From Pelagibacteraceae bacterium AG-333-C14 (GTDB lineage Bacteria > Pseudomonadota > Alphaproteobacteria > Pelagibacterales > AG-422-B15): a stretch of 62,695 nucleotides of DNA. The DNA is taken from assembly GCA_003282485.1 (NCBI GenBank), contig QBZD01000004.1, positions 1-62,695 of the forward strand, written 5' to 3'. A program made the position numbers and the translations under genes. Shown here piece after piece: positions 7,067 through 17,000 of the stretch (position 1 is its first letter; every line of letters begins with the position of its first letter). The notes beneath the pieces were generated by a model that made no database searches, had not been told where the DNA came from, and saw nothing but the letters and a program-made list of their open reading frames with translations.

Positions 7067-8954
7067 TTTTTTTTCTATTCAAAATTGCAGTTATAATTCC
7101 ACCTAAAATAATCATAATAACGCCTAACCAAAGAATATTCATAAATGGCTTGATATGCAGTCTAAGACTAATCGATTCTTGATTTTGAGGAACATTCATT
7201 ACTACGTATACATCTGAGAAAAATCGGTGAATGATACTTGTTTCAGAAGTTATTGTTGGAGGATCAGAGTAAAAACGGATCTCGGGAGAAAATTCACCTA
7301 AATCTTTCCCATTTTTAGACAGTGATAAATAAGCTCTTATTGAATTGAAATTATCTTTTTCTTCTTGTTCAATATTCTTAAAATCAAAAATATATTCATC
7401 TAATTGAAGCTTGCTACCAACCTTTGCATCATAAATCTTTTCTTGCGAATAAACAGCATTGCTAACAACTGCTAACATAAAAATTCCAAAACCAGCATGG
7501 GCAATACTTTGGCCAAAATTCGACTTCACAATAACCTTAGTGCTTTTAAAATTAAGACCTGAAGATAGTGAGGATATTATTAAAATTAAGCTTAAGAAGA
7601 TGATTAATATTTCGGTAAAGTTAAATAAGTCGAAATATAAAGTTGTTAAGAAAGTGATTGTTAAGCAAGAAATCAAAATGTATCTCATTTCATTTAAAAT
7701 TTTTAAGAGTTTGCTTTCTTCCCAACTCAATTGTGGAGAAAGAATCATGAAGAATAAAAAAAGGATAATAATAGGCGTAATACTTATTGCATAATATTGA
7801 GGGCCTACGGTTAGGCTTTGATTATAGAGAAGGTCCGTTGCTAAAGGATACATAGTGCCAAGAAAAACTACGACCAAAATTGATATAAGAAGCCAATTAT
7901 TTACCATTATACCTGTATTTCTACTGGAAATATTATGTAAAGAAGGCTTATTAATCTTTTCTGATTTTAAAGCGAATAATAAAAATGAAGAGCTTAGTAT
8001 AATGAATAAAAATATTAAAATAAATAAGCCTCTACCTGGGTCAGAGGCAAATGTATGGACTGAATTTAAAACTCCTGACCTAACAAGAAAGGTTCCAGCT
8101 AAACTTAGTGAAAATGTTAGAATTGCAAGAACCATTGTCCAAGACTGCATCGTATTTCTTCTCTGCAAAACAACAACACAATGTATCAAGGCTGTTCCTG
8201 AAAGCCAGGGCATAAGTGAGGCATTTTCTACGGGATCCCAAAACCAGTATCCACCCCATCCTAATTCATAATACGCCCAATATGATCCTAGAGCGATACC
8301 AGCTGTTAGAAAAGACCATGCTGCAAACACCCATGGCTTTGCAACGGTAGCCCATTTTTTATCGACTTCACTAGTCAAGAGACCAGTAATAGACAAACTA
8401 AAAATAAGTGAAAATCCAACATAGCCTATATACAAAATTGGTGGATGAATTGCTAATAATGGGTCCTGCAAAATTGGATTAAGTCCTAACCCGTCATTAA
8501 AATTTTCATTATTTATATTAAAAGGATTAGAAAGGAGTAATAAGAATAATACGAAGCCAAATATCATTAAGCTTTGGACTGCTACAGTTATTTCTTTAAA
8601 CTTCTGAGAGCTTGATTTTGAAAGAGAAAATAAAAAATTAAACAAAACCAATATTAGTATCCAGAGTAACATGCTTCCTTCATGATTTCCCCATACGCCA
8701 GATAACTTGTAGATAAGAGGTTTTTCAGAATGAGAATGAAAATAGACTAAATCAAAATTAAAATCAGAAGTTATAAATAAAAATAATAATATAAAAAAAG
8801 AAACTAAAATTGATAGGAACTGTATTGCTGAAATTTGAGATATGCTAAGAAAATTATAATTCTGAATTTTAAATAGAAACCTTGATTGAATTATCGAGGT
8901 TACTAAACATAAAATTAATAATGAATTTGCAATATAACTTATAGCTAGACTCAT
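7044..8954 (-). CDS. ccmF: Cytochrome c heme lyase subunit CcmF
   Basis: Large integral-membrane component of the System I heme lyase that takes heme from CcmE and attaches it to apocytochrome c. 636 aa from the ATG at 8954, which overlaps the ccmE stop as TAATG; an in-frame GTG at 8966 lies inside ccmE and is less likely. Many membrane helices are visible. The WWD heme-handling signature is seen as WGGYWFWDPVENASLMPWL near residue 230. Conserved HPPILYIGYVG and KPWV segments flank it. A periplasmic domain precedes the last helix. Confidence 0.96.
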   Translation of the reverse strand: MSLAISYIANSLLILCLVTSIIQSRFLFKIQNYNFLSISQISAIQFLSILVSFFILLFLFITSDFNFDLVYFHSHSEKPLIYKLSGVWGNHEGSMLLWILILVLFNFLFSLSKSSSQKFKEITVAVQSLMIFGFVLFLLLLSNPFNINNENFNDGLGLNPILQDPLLAIHPPILYIGYVGFSLIFSLSITGLLTSEVDKKWATVAKPWVFAAWSFLTAGIALGSYWAYYELGWGGYWFWDPVENASLMPWLSGTALIHCVVVLQRRNTMQSWTMVLAILTFSLSLAGTFLVRSGVLNSVHTFASDPGRGLFILIFLFIILSSSFLLFALKSEKINKPSLHNISSRNTGIMVNNWLLISILVVVFLGTMYPLATDLLYNQSLTVGPQYYAISITPIIILFLFFMILSPQLSWEESKLLKILNEMRYILISCLTITFLTTLYFDLFNFTEILIIFLSLILIISSLSSGLNFKSTKVIVKSNFGQSIAHAGFGIFMLAVVSNAVYSQEKIYDAKVGSKLQLDEYIFDFKNIEQEEKDNFNSIRAYLSLSKNGKDLGEFSPEIRFYSDPPTITSETSIIHRFFSDVYVVMNVPQNQESISLRLHIKPFMNILWLGVIMIILGGIITAILNRKKNEENAIN

Positions 8955-9388
8955 TATTCTTGCCACTTACCAGTTTCTTTTAAGGATTTTATAACTTCAG
9001 GTGGCATATAGTTTTCATCATGCTTAGCCAAAACTTTATTAGCAATAAAGCGTCCGTCGTTCATATATATCCCTTCTACAACAACTCCCTTTTCCTCAGC
9101 AAATAAATTAGGCAATATTCCTTGGTATTTGACGCTTATTTGTTCTTGGCCATCAGTTATTTTAAAATGAAAAATACTATCTCCATCACTCACAACTGAT
9201 TCAGATTCAACTAACCCACCGAGTCTGACAATTTGACTACCTGTATGATTGTTTTCTATAATTTCTGACGGACTATAGAAATAAACAATATTATCTCTTA
9301 AATTGTAAACTATTATTAAAATAGCTATTCCAAAAATAATTAAGCTTGCTAAGAATTTAATTAGCCTTTTTTTAACTGTATCAGTCAC
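8954..9388 (-). CDS. ccmE: Heme chaperone CcmE
   Basis: Periplasmic heme chaperone that binds heme covalently through a histidine and delivers it to CcmF. 144 aa, with an N-terminal membrane anchor (residues 9-28). The beta-barrel domain has RLGGLVE and VVVEG. The heme-binding motif is KHDENYMPPE with His123 and Tyr127. The start codon is GTG at 9388, overlapping the end of ccmD, so the two are probably coupled. Normal length for the family. Confidence 0.96.
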   Translation of the reverse strand: MTDTVKKRLIKFLASLIIFGIAILIIVYNLRDNIVYFYSPSEIIENNHTGSQIVRLGGLVESESVVSDGDSIFHFKITDGQEQISVKYQGILPNLFAEEKGVVVEGIYMNDGRFIANKVLAKHDENYMPPEVIKSLKETGKWQE

Positions 9389-9536
9389 GGTTATTATTTA
9401 TTTTATTTAATACTTCTTCTCTTTTTTTTAATCTAAGGAAGTTTATGATGAATAGTGTTATTATAGTAATGAAAAAGAATCCATAAGCAGACCAAATAAA
9501 GGGCGCATATCCTCCCATACTTATAAGTTCATTCAT
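9381..9536 (-). CDS. ccmD: Heme exporter accessory protein CcmD (51 aa)
   Basis: Very small membrane protein that helps release holo-CcmE from CcmABC. Reading the minus strand from the ATG at 9536 gives 51 codons and a TGA at 9381. MGGYAPFIWSAYG is the CcmD signature. One membrane helix (FFFITIITLFIINFL) and a charged tail (RLKKREEVLNKINNN) follow. It overlaps ccmC upstream (ATGA) and ccmE downstream, exactly where ccmD belongs. The size, topology and position make this call secure. Confidence 0.93.
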   Translation of the reverse strand: MNELISMGGYAPFIWSAYGFFFITIITLFIINFLRLKKREEVLNKINNNRD

Positions 9537-10240
9537 TTTACTTCTCTTATCCTTAATATCTTATTATCTAATATTTCAATTCTTAATCTGATAAAAAAAA
9601 CCGTTACCAAAAAAAGAAAAGTTGCGAGCGTCATTATAAAAAGTGGTATCATCATCGATATATCAATACTAGGGGAAGACAGCTTTGAAATAGTAGCAGG
9701 TTGATGCAATGTATTCCACCAATCAACAGAAAATTTTATAATTGGTATATTCACAAAACCAACAATTGCCAATGCTGCAGATATTTTAGAAGCAAGGTCT
9801 TTATTGGTAATGGACTTCCATAAAAAAATGTATGCTAAATACAAAAAGAATAATAATAGCATTGATGTTAATCTTGCATCCCATACCCACCATACGCCCC
9901 AAGTTGGTTTTCCCCATATACTTCCGGTTACAAGTGAAATTAACGTGAATATCATTCCTATTTGTGCAATCGATCTTGCAATTATACTAAAGATTGGATT
10001 TCTAGTAATAAACCAAAGAACTGAAGAACCAGCAAGTATGGTATATGCCATTAATGCAAACCAAGCAGACGGCACATGTATGTACATAATTCTCATGGAG
10101 TCACCCTGGATATAGTCAGGTGGTGATTGCAATAGTGAAAAATATAGCCCAAAAGTAAAAGCAACTATAGTTGATACTATGAGAAATGGATTTGCTTTTT
10201 CAATTATGTTGATTTGCTTATTTGTTAATCTTAAATTCAT
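9533..10240 (-). CDS. ccmC: Heme exporter protein CcmC
   Basis: Integral membrane protein that loads heme onto CcmE. 235 aa with six predicted helices. The tryptophan-rich signature WGVWWVWDARLTSMLLLFFLY is seen near residue 120, with conserved periplasmic histidines in YIHVPSAW and in WNTLHQPAT. It is part of ccmABCDEFGH, 33 nt after ccmB, and overlaps ccmD by 4 nt. Confidence 0.96.
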   Translation of the reverse strand: MNLRLTNKQINIIEKANPFLIVSTIVAFTFGLYFSLLQSPPDYIQGDSMRIMYIHVPSAWFALMAYTILAGSSVLWFITRNPIFSIIARSIAQIGMIFTLISLVTGSIWGKPTWGVWWVWDARLTSMLLLFFLYLAYIFLWKSITNKDLASKISAALAIVGFVNIPIIKFSVDWWNTLHQPATISKLSSPSIDISMMIPLFIMTLATFLFLVTVFFIRLRIEILDNKILRIREVK

Positions 10241-10273
10241 CTTCTATAGATATATATTTATTCATAATTATTT

Positions 10274-10897
10274 CTATTCCACATATAGACGCAGACCATA
10301 TGCTGAGACATAAATTGAAAGAACAAAAGACATCATGGAAAGTGCGAGCAAAATAGGCCACGATTCAAGATTTGTGCCAAATATAAGAAATGGGACAAAT
10401 AGTGGTATTACAATTATTGCTTTTAGAAATATGGTTCTTTTAGCACCAAGAGTTAAAGCGCTGACAAATGTTACTATAAAAACCATCCCAAGAGATCCAA
10501 AAAAAAGGTTCAGAAAAATCAGAAAAAAGTTATCTAAGCTTACATAAAATAAAAAGCTCAATATCGGAAGTATGATGAATAACGGTAAACAATAAACTAA
10601 CCAATGAGTTATATATTTACTAATTATAATAGTTTCTAATGATGGATATCGTTGAATAATAATATCTAAATTTCCATCTTCATAATCAGCATTAAAGATT
10701 CTTTCCATAGTTAGTAAAATTGATAATGATAATCCTATCCAAATTATACCTTTAAACAAAACCTGAAGTTGAACATTATTTGTACCAAACAAAAATGGTA
10801 AAATGATTAACACTAAAACAAAAAAAGAAGAAGTGTAAAAAAAACTTGAGCTTGAGTATAATGCTAAATATAAATCTCTCTTGAGTAATGCTAACAT
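10274..10897 (-). CDS. ccmB: Heme exporter ABC permease CcmB
   Basis: Membrane subunit of the CcmAB ATPase that releases heme-loaded CcmE from CcmC. 207 aa with about six hydrophobic helices. MLALLKRDLYLALYS at the start, DYEDGNLDIIIQRYPSLETIIISK in the middle and GTNLESWPILLALS near the end fit CcmB. It begins 9 nt after ccmA on the same strand. Confidence 0.93.
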   Translation of the reverse strand: MLALLKRDLYLALYSSSSFFYTSSFFVLVLIILPFLFGTNNVQLQVLFKGIIWIGLSLSILLTMERIFNADYEDGNLDIIIQRYPSLETIIISKYITHWLVYCLPLFIILPILSFLFYVSLDNFFLIFLNLFFGSLGMVFIVTFVSALTLGAKRTIFLKAIIVIPLFVPFLIFGTNLESWPILLALSMMSFVLSIYVSAYGLRLYVE

Positions 10898-10906
10898 AAT
10901 GATTAT

Positions 10907-11506
10907 TTAAATTTTAATTTCGTTTGTAAATGTATTTTGTAAATTGATATTCGAAGTAATAATCACAATCCCATTATTAGTGTTAAAATTTTTAATTTTT
11001 TGTATTAATATTTGACTGTTTTCTTCATCTAAAAAAACAAAAGGTTCATCTAAATACCATATCTTACTTTCTGTAAAATTAAGCCTAAGAAGTGATATGC
11101 ACTTTTTTTGCCCATCACTTAAAGAACCAACATCTCTTTCCACAAGGTGTGACATATTGAAATCTTCTAAAATTTTTGAATAAGAAATATTTTTTTGATA
11201 GATAATTTCCCATAGCTTTAAATTATTTTTGACTGATAGATTATCTTTTAGAGAATTCTTTTGACCTACAAAGTTGAACGAGAGTCTATAATTAGTGTCT
11301 TCAAGTACATTTTTATCGTTAAAAAATATTGTTCCATTATAAGATTTTATGAAATTTGATAGTGCCCGGAGGAGAGTGGTTTTACCAGATCCATTGCTGC
11401 CTCTGATTACAAGTGTTTCACCAGATTTAAGCTTTGTATTTAGATCTTTTAGGACTAAGTTTTCACCTCTATAACAAGTTAAGTCCTCAATTTTTAGTTC
11501 ATTCAT
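10907..11506 (-). CDS. ccmA: Heme exporter ABC ATPase CcmA
   Basis: ATPase subunit of the cytochrome c maturation ABC complex. 199 aa, typical for CcmA. Walker A is GSNGSGKTTLLRAL near residue 36. The signature motif is degenerate, LSDGQKKCISLLRL, and Walker B is IWYLDEPFVFLDEEN. It is the first gene of the ccm operon and is divergent from acnA across a short spacer; ccmA-acnA adjacency is common in alphaproteobacteria. Confidence 0.95.
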   Translation of the reverse strand: MNELKIEDLTCYRGENLVLKDLNTKLKSGETLVIRGSNGSGKTTLLRALSNFIKSYNGTIFFNDKNVLEDTNYRLSFNFVGQKNSLKDNLSVKNNLKLWEIIYQKNISYSKILEDFNMSHLVERDVGSLSDGQKKCISLLRLNFTESKIWYLDEPFVFLDEENSQILIQKIKNFNTNNGIVIITSNINLQNTFTNEIKI

Positions 11507-11567
11507 CTTAAACTTTCTATTGATAGCTGTTCAAATTAGTCTTATTAATACATCCAGTAAACCCTCT

Positions 11568-14255
11568 ATGTACGATAGCTTTAAAACAAAAAAAACACTA
11601 AAAATCGGCAAAAAGACCTATACGTATTATAGCCTTAAATATGCTGAGAAAAATGGATTAAAGAATATATCAGCTTTACCCTACTCAATTAAGATACTTC
11701 TTGAGAACCTGATTAGGCATGAAGATGAAAAAACTGTCTTAAAAAGTGATATACTTGAGTTCCAAAAGTGGAAAAAACAAAAAAAAATAGCTAAAGAAAT
11801 TAATTTTAGACCAGCCAGAGTTCTTATGCAGGATTTTACTGGGGTACCCGCGGTGGTAGATCTTGCATCAATGCGATCTGCTATTAAAGATAAAAAAGGT
11901 GACCCAAAAAAAATTAACCCTTTGTCACCTGTAGACCTAGTTATTGATCACTCAGTAATGGTTGATAAATTTGGCTCAGCCTCAGCGCATAAAGCCAATG
12001 TTGATTTGGAATATAAAAGAAATATTGAACGATATGAGTTTCTCAGGTGGGGCCAAAAGTCATTTGATAATTTTCGAGTTGTTCCACCAGGAACAGGAAT
12101 ATGTCATCAAGTAAATTTAGAATATCTTGCTAAAACAATATGGTCATCCAGTGGTTTCATTAATAATAAGAAAGTTGAACTAGCATATCCTGATACAGTA
12201 GTTGGAACCGATAGCCATACTACGATGATCAATGGTCTATCAGTACTGGGTTGGGGAGTTGGAGGTATTGAAGCTGAAGCTGCAATGCTTGGTCAACCAA
12301 TATCAATGGTTGTTCCAGAGGTAATAGGTTTTGAAATTAAAGGTAAAATAAAAGAAGGAATAACAGCGACAGATTTAGTCCTCACGATCACAGAACAGCT
12401 TAGAAAAAAAGGGGTTGTGGGCAAGTTTGTAGAGTTCTTTGGTGAAGGACTTAAAGAATTATCGATACCTGACCGGGCTACAATTTCAAATATGGCTCCT
12501 GAATATGGAGCAACCTGTGGTTTTTTTCCAATTGATGAAGAAACAATTAAATTTTTAAAAGTGAGTGGCAGAGATGAAAAGGGTATTCAACTTGTAAAAA
12601 AATACGCAAAATTTCAAGGACTTTGGGAAGATTATAAAAAGCATGACAGAGTTTATACTGATAAAATGCAATTAGACTTATCACAAATACTGCCAAGTCT
12701 TGCTGGACCTAAGAGACCCCAAGACAAAATAATTCTTTCTAAAGTTTCAGATGAATTTTTGAAATCACTTAAATCTGAATTCTCACAAAAAAATATTTTA
12801 AATCTATCTAAAGTTAAGGGTGAAAATTTTGAAATTGATCACGGTCATGTGGCCATAGCTGCAATAACAAGCTGCACTAATACATCTAACCCTAGCGTAA
12901 TGGTCGGAGCAGGTTTGCTAGCGAAAAAAGCAGCTAAGTTAGGTCTAAAGACTAAACCATGGGTAAAAACTTCACTTGCTCCTGGTTCTAAAATTGTAAC
13001 AGATTATTTAACAAAATCAGGACTGCAAAAATATTTAGATGATTTAGGATTTCACCTAGTTGGGTTTGGGTGCACAACATGTATTGGGAATTCTGGACCT
13101 CTTGATAAAAATATTTCTGATACCATTGGAAAGAATAACCTTATTGTAAGTGGGGTATTATCAGGCAATAGAAACTTTGAAGGAAGAATCAATCCATTTG
13201 TAAAAGCAAATTATCTAGCTTCTCCACCTTTAGTTGTTGCATACGCGCTTGCTGGCTCCATAAAAATAAACTTGGATAAAGATCCAATTGGCATTGGTAG
13301 TAACGGTAAAGAAATATATTTAAAAGATATCTGGCCTACTAATAGAGAAATTCAAAAGATAATAACTAAAACTATTACTTCACAACTCTATAAGCAGAGA
13401 TACAAGAATGTATTTAAGGGCGATAAGAAATGGAACTCCGTAAAAGCACCTCAAGGGTTAACATATAAATGGAATAAAGACTCAACATATGTACAACACC
13501 CTCCTTTTTTTAGAGATCTAAAACTTAATCAAAACAATATAAGCGACATTGAAGATGCTAACATTCTAGGTATTTTTGGAGACTCGGTTACTACAGATCA
13601 TATTAGTCCTGCAGGAGCAATAAAAGATGATGGACCGGCAGGGGACTACCTAAAAAATAAAAAAGTTAAAAGAAATGATTTTAATTCATTTGGAGCCAGA
13701 AGAGGTAACCATCAGGTAATGATGAGGGGAACATTTGCAAATATTAGAATTAAAAATGAAATGTTAAAGAATATTGAAGGCGGCTATACAATTCATCACC
13801 CATCCAATAAACAAATGTCTATTTATGATGCCTCAATTAAATATCAAAAATCTAAGACGCCACTGATTATTATTTCAGGCAAAGATTATGGAATGGGTTC
13901 ATCGAGAGATTGGGCTGCAAAAGGCACTAAATTGCTTGGGGTCAAAGCGGTTATTGCTGAATCTTATGAAAGAATTCACAGATCAAATTTGGTAGGCATG
14001 GGTGTATTGCCATTTAAATTTACTGGATCCGACAACAGAAAAACACTCAAGCTAAAAGGCTCAGAAAAAATAAGTATTATCAATGTTAAAGATAAATTAA
14101 AACCACAAGGAAACTACAGTGCATTAATTAAATACAAGAATGGTGATCTCAAAAAAATTAAAATCAAACTTTTAGTTAATACCGCAACTGAAATAGAATA
14201 TCTCGAAACTGGCGGAATACTTCAGTATGTATTTAAAAATCTTGTAAATTCTTAA
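11568..14255 (+). CDS. acnA: Aconitate hydratase A
   Basis: Citrate-isocitrate isomerase of the TCA cycle with a [4Fe-4S] cluster. From the ATG at 11568 the protein is 895 aa, the usual AcnA length, starting MYDSFKTKKTLKIGKKTYTYYSL. An upstream in-frame TTG at 11520 would add 16 unconserved residues. Cluster ligands are visible in AITSCTNTSNPSVM and GFGCTTCIGNSGPL. Other family blocks are VVGTDSHTTMINGL, DSVTTDHISPAG and SGKDYGMGSSRDWAAKG. It is divergent from ccmA. The intergenic space is about 60 nt, so the two promoters must overlap or lie in the ccmA 5' end. Confidence 0.97.
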   Translation: MYDSFKTKKTLKIGKKTYTYYSLKYAEKNGLKNISALPYSIKILLENLIRHEDEKTVLKSDILEFQKWKKQKKIAKEINFRPARVLMQDFTGVPAVVDLASMRSAIKDKKGDPKKINPLSPVDLVIDHSVMVDKFGSASAHKANVDLEYKRNIERYEFLRWGQKSFDNFRVVPPGTGICHQVNLEYLAKTIWSSSGFINNKKVELAYPDTVVGTDSHTTMINGLSVLGWGVGGIEAEAAMLGQPISMVVPEVIGFEIKGKIKEGITATDLVLTITEQLRKKGVVGKFVEFFGEGLKELSIPDRATISNMAPEYGATCGFFPIDEETIKFLKVSGRDEKGIQLVKKYAKFQGLWEDYKKHDRVYTDKMQLDLSQILPSLAGPKRPQDKIILSKVSDEFLKSLKSEFSQKNILNLSKVKGENFEIDHGHVAIAAITSCTNTSNPSVMVGAGLLAKKAAKLGLKTKPWVKTSLAPGSKIVTDYLTKSGLQKYLDDLGFHLVGFGCTTCIGNSGPLDKNISDTIGKNNLIVSGVLSGNRNFEGRINPFVKANYLASPPLVVAYALAGSIKINLDKDPIGIGSNGKEIYLKDIWPTNREIQKIITKTITSQLYKQRYKNVFKGDKKWNSVKAPQGLTYKWNKDSTYVQHPPFFRDLKLNQNNISDIEDANILGIFGDSVTTDHISPAGAIKDDGPAGDYLKNKKVKRNDFNSFGARRGNHQVMMRGTFANIRIKNEMLKNIEGGYTIHHPSNKQMSIYDASIKYQKSKTPLIIISGKDYGMGSSRDWAAKGTKLLGVKAVIAESYERIHRSNLVGMGVLPFKFTGSDNRKTLKLKGSEKISIINVKDKLKPQGNYSALIKYKNGDLKKIKIKLLVNTATEIEYLETGGILQYVFKNLVNS

Positions 14256-14260
14256 GTAAA

Positions 14261-14902
14261 CTAACTTTTATAATCAGACAAAAATTCCAGGGAACCGTCA
14301 CCACTTCCTGAAATAGTAGTTCTAATGGCTTCAAATACCTTTTCAGAAAACTCCACAAAATCATCAGTATTTATACTGTAGTTTTCTCTGTATAAAGAAA
14401 AGCTAACCTCGACGCATATTTCTCCACAATCGGTATAATAAAAAATATTTGATAAATTACCAAAATCACCTTCATCATTAATTGCGACAGAACACGTCTC
14501 TTCAAAGTTGCCTGAGCCTCTCGTTACAATATTTTTTGTCTTGGTTGGAGCAGCCGAATAGAAACCCGAATCACAGCCAAAAAAAGTTCTTCTGTAATCT
14601 GTTTCTTCTGATTTTGATCCTAAAATACCAAAATTGATATTATCAAAATATGAGGAATTATCATTTTGACCCATTTCTAGAGGTACTAGGTTTGCAAAAA
14701 CATAAAAATTACCTGATGGAACACTTCCAGACTTCTCAAGATCATATATTTTCCAATTTCCTGGCAGCATTGGTAAATCAACTTGGTTATAGGCACTATT
14801 AATTGTTCCTGTATATAAAAGATTTTCATTAAATTCTTCTGCAACAGAATATGAAGTGAATGATAGAAGTAATGCTAAAGTTGATATAATTATGTTTTTC
14901 AT
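14261..14902 (-). CDS. Secreted protein of unknown function
   Basis: 213 aa from the ATG at 14902, which has a GGAAAA ribosome binding site; an ATG 21 nt upstream lacks one. A signal peptide is evident (MKNIIISTLALLLSFTSYSVA, then EEFNENLL). The mature part has short beta-type segments, four cysteines (in GCDS, ETCSV, TDCGEICVE) and many Ser/Asn. I see no recognised domain. It is convergent with acnA and separated from htpG by 80 nt. Probably periplasmic or exported. Confidence 0.65.
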   Translation of the reverse strand: MKNIIISTLALLLSFTSYSVAEEFNENLLYTGTINSAYNQVDLPMLPGNWKIYDLEKSGSVPSGNFYVFANLVPLEMGQNDNSSYFDNINFGILGSKSEETDYRRTFFGCDSGFYSAAPTKTKNIVTRGSGNFEETCSVAINDEGDFGNLSNIFYYTDCGEICVEVSFSLYRENYSINTDDFVEFSEKVFEAIRTTISGSGDGSLEFLSDYKS

Positions 14903-14982
14903 GATTTTTTTCCTATATTTCAAAATATACTAAATTAATTTTATTTAAAATAAGAGTCTTAATTTCATATGTAAATAAAAAT

Positions 14983-16872
14983 TTATTTTACTGATGAATA
15001 AATAATATCAATTAAATCTCTAGAAAACCCAGCAGGGTCAGATGGCTTTTCGCCATCCAAAATTTTTGATTGTTCATACAACATAGTTGCAATTTTACTA
15101 ATTTCCCCAATCTCTTCTTTTTTTGTACACATCTTAGCCATTTTTTTTATGAGCTTATGATCAGAGTTAATTTCCAGTATCTTTAGGGATAATTCCTGAT
15201 TTAATTGATTATGCTGTTGAAGTATCTTTTCCAAATGAGGGTCCATAGCGTTATCATCCCCCACTAAACATACAGCACTGTCAGTCAGCCTCGATGAAAT
15301 CCTTACATCTTTAACTTTATCCTTAAGCTGCTCTTTCAGTAATATAACTAATGGATCGATAGATTTGTTTTCTTTTTTATTATCTTTTTCTTTTTTGCTA
15401 TCAAATGAGTCTAAATCATCAAGTCCTTTTGTAACTGACTTAAAAGATTTTTCTTTATAGAGAGGAGTAGATGATGTCCAAAAGCTATCTACTGGATCAT
15501 CCAGTATTAATACGTTGATGTCCCGAGATTTATAGCCTTCTAAGCTTGGGTTATTCATTATATTTTCATAGCTGTCACCAGTCATGAAGTAAATATCTTT
15601 TTGTTTTTTACCCATACCTTCTAGATACTCATCAAGCGAAATTAATTCTTTTGATTTAGAATTTTTAAAAAGAGCAATCTCTAATAAGGACTCTTTCTTT
15701 TCAAAATCCTCATAAATTCCTTCTTTTAATACAGGGCCAAAATTTAACCAAAATGATTCAAATGATTTTCTATCTTTTAAAAGTTTCTTTTTTAAATCTG
15801 ATAAAGTTCTTTTAACAAGAGAAGATCTTATTTTTGCAACAACAGGATTATTTTGAAGCATCTCCCTGCTGATATTCAATGGAAGGTCCTCGGAATCAAT
15901 TACACCTCTTATAAACCTTAAATATGGCGGGACTAGCTCAGGACAATTATCGGTGATGAAAACTCTTTTTACATACAATTTCAGTCTATTTTCTCTAGCT
16001 GGTTCATATAAATCAAAAGGTTTTGATGATGGTATAAAATTAAGTACTGTGTATTCAATTTTTCCTTCAGCTTTATAGTGCGACGTCATCCAAGGATCAT
16101 CAAACATTTGTCCTACATGATTATAAAATTCTTTATATTGTTCTTCTGTAATTTTATTTTTGGGGCGCGTCCAAATTGCAGAAGCAGAGTTAACAGACTC
16201 AGGCTTTTCATCTTTTTTTTCTGACCCATCCGTTATAAAAATTGGAATACTAATATGATCAGAATACTTCCGTATAATATTTTCAATTCTTGACTTTTCT
16301 AAATACTCTTTTGCTTCTTTTGTTAAGACCAATTCAATAGTCGTTCCTCTATTTGATGGCAAGAGGTCAAGATCTTCACTCTCTTCAATAGTAAAATTAC
16401 TTTCACCATCTGAAACCCAAATCCATAATTTATTTTCTCCAGCTTTTCTTGTTATCACCTTTGTTTGAGAGGCAACCATGAATGCTGAATAAAATCCAAC
16501 TCCAAATTGGCCAATTAATGAAAGATCTTTCGTTTTAGACTCTGATAATTCTTTCAAGAAGTGTGCTGTTCCTGATCTTGCAATTGTTCCGAGGTTTGAT
16601 ATCAGATCTTTTTTATTCATTCCAACACCATTGTCGGAAATTGAAATCACACTTGATTTCTTATTTATATTAATACTTACTGAGAAATTAGGATCATCCT
16701 TAAGTAATTTGTCTTTTGTATTAGATAAATACCTGAGCTTATCACAGGCATCAGATGCATTGGAAACGAGCTCGCGAATAAAGACTTCTTTTTCGGAATA
16801 AACAGAGTTGATCATCAATTTGAGCAATTGACTAACTTCTGTTTGGAATTCTAATTTTTCAGATTTTGCCAT
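14983..16872 (-). CDS. htpG: Molecular chaperone HtpG (Hsp90)
   Basis: Bacterial Hsp90, an ATP-dependent dimeric chaperone. 629 aa, full length. The GHKL ATPase domain motifs are SNASDACDKLRY near 40, SDNGVGM near 79, GTIARSGT near 95 and GQFGVGFYSAF near 118. The middle domain contains LPLNISREMLQ. A charged linker rich in Lys/Asp (around 470-500) precedes the C-terminal dimerisation domain. It is monocistronic by position. Confidence 0.97.
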   Translation of the reverse strand: MAKSEKLEFQTEVSQLLKLMINSVYSEKEVFIRELVSNASDACDKLRYLSNTKDKLLKDDPNFSVSININKKSSVISISDNGVGMNKKDLISNLGTIARSGTAHFLKELSESKTKDLSLIGQFGVGFYSAFMVASQTKVITRKAGENKLWIWVSDGESNFTIEESEDLDLLPSNRGTTIELVLTKEAKEYLEKSRIENIIRKYSDHISIPIFITDGSEKKDEKPESVNSASAIWTRPKNKITEEQYKEFYNHVGQMFDDPWMTSHYKAEGKIEYTVLNFIPSSKPFDLYEPARENRLKLYVKRVFITDNCPELVPPYLRFIRGVIDSEDLPLNISREMLQNNPVVAKIRSSLVKRTLSDLKKKLLKDRKSFESFWLNFGPVLKEGIYEDFEKKESLLEIALFKNSKSKELISLDEYLEGMGKKQKDIYFMTGDSYENIMNNPSLEGYKSRDINVLILDDPVDSFWTSSTPLYKEKSFKSVTKGLDDLDSFDSKKEKDNKKENKSIDPLVILLKEQLKDKVKDVRISSRLTDSAVCLVGDDNAMDPHLEKILQQHNQLNQELSLKILEINSDHKLIKKMAKMCTKKEEIGEISKIATMLYEQSKILDGEKPSDPAGFSRDLIDIIYSSVK

Positions 16873-17000
16873 ATTTTAAAATTGTTAGGGTTTATATCGT
16901 AATTTTTAAGACAAATGCAAGTCATTATGGCTATGTTATTTTAATAAATTTCCCTAAAATTAGGTGTTTATGTATTATTTTCGAGTTAACATTGGATAAC

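Noticed and set aside
11520-11567. Upstream TTG start for acnA
   Set aside because: It adds 16 residues with no similarity to AcnA; the ATG at 11568 gives the expected N terminus.
16866-17000. N-terminal extension of the DUF2794 gene
   Set aside because: The added 45 residues overlap the htpG start and lie outside the conserved domain.
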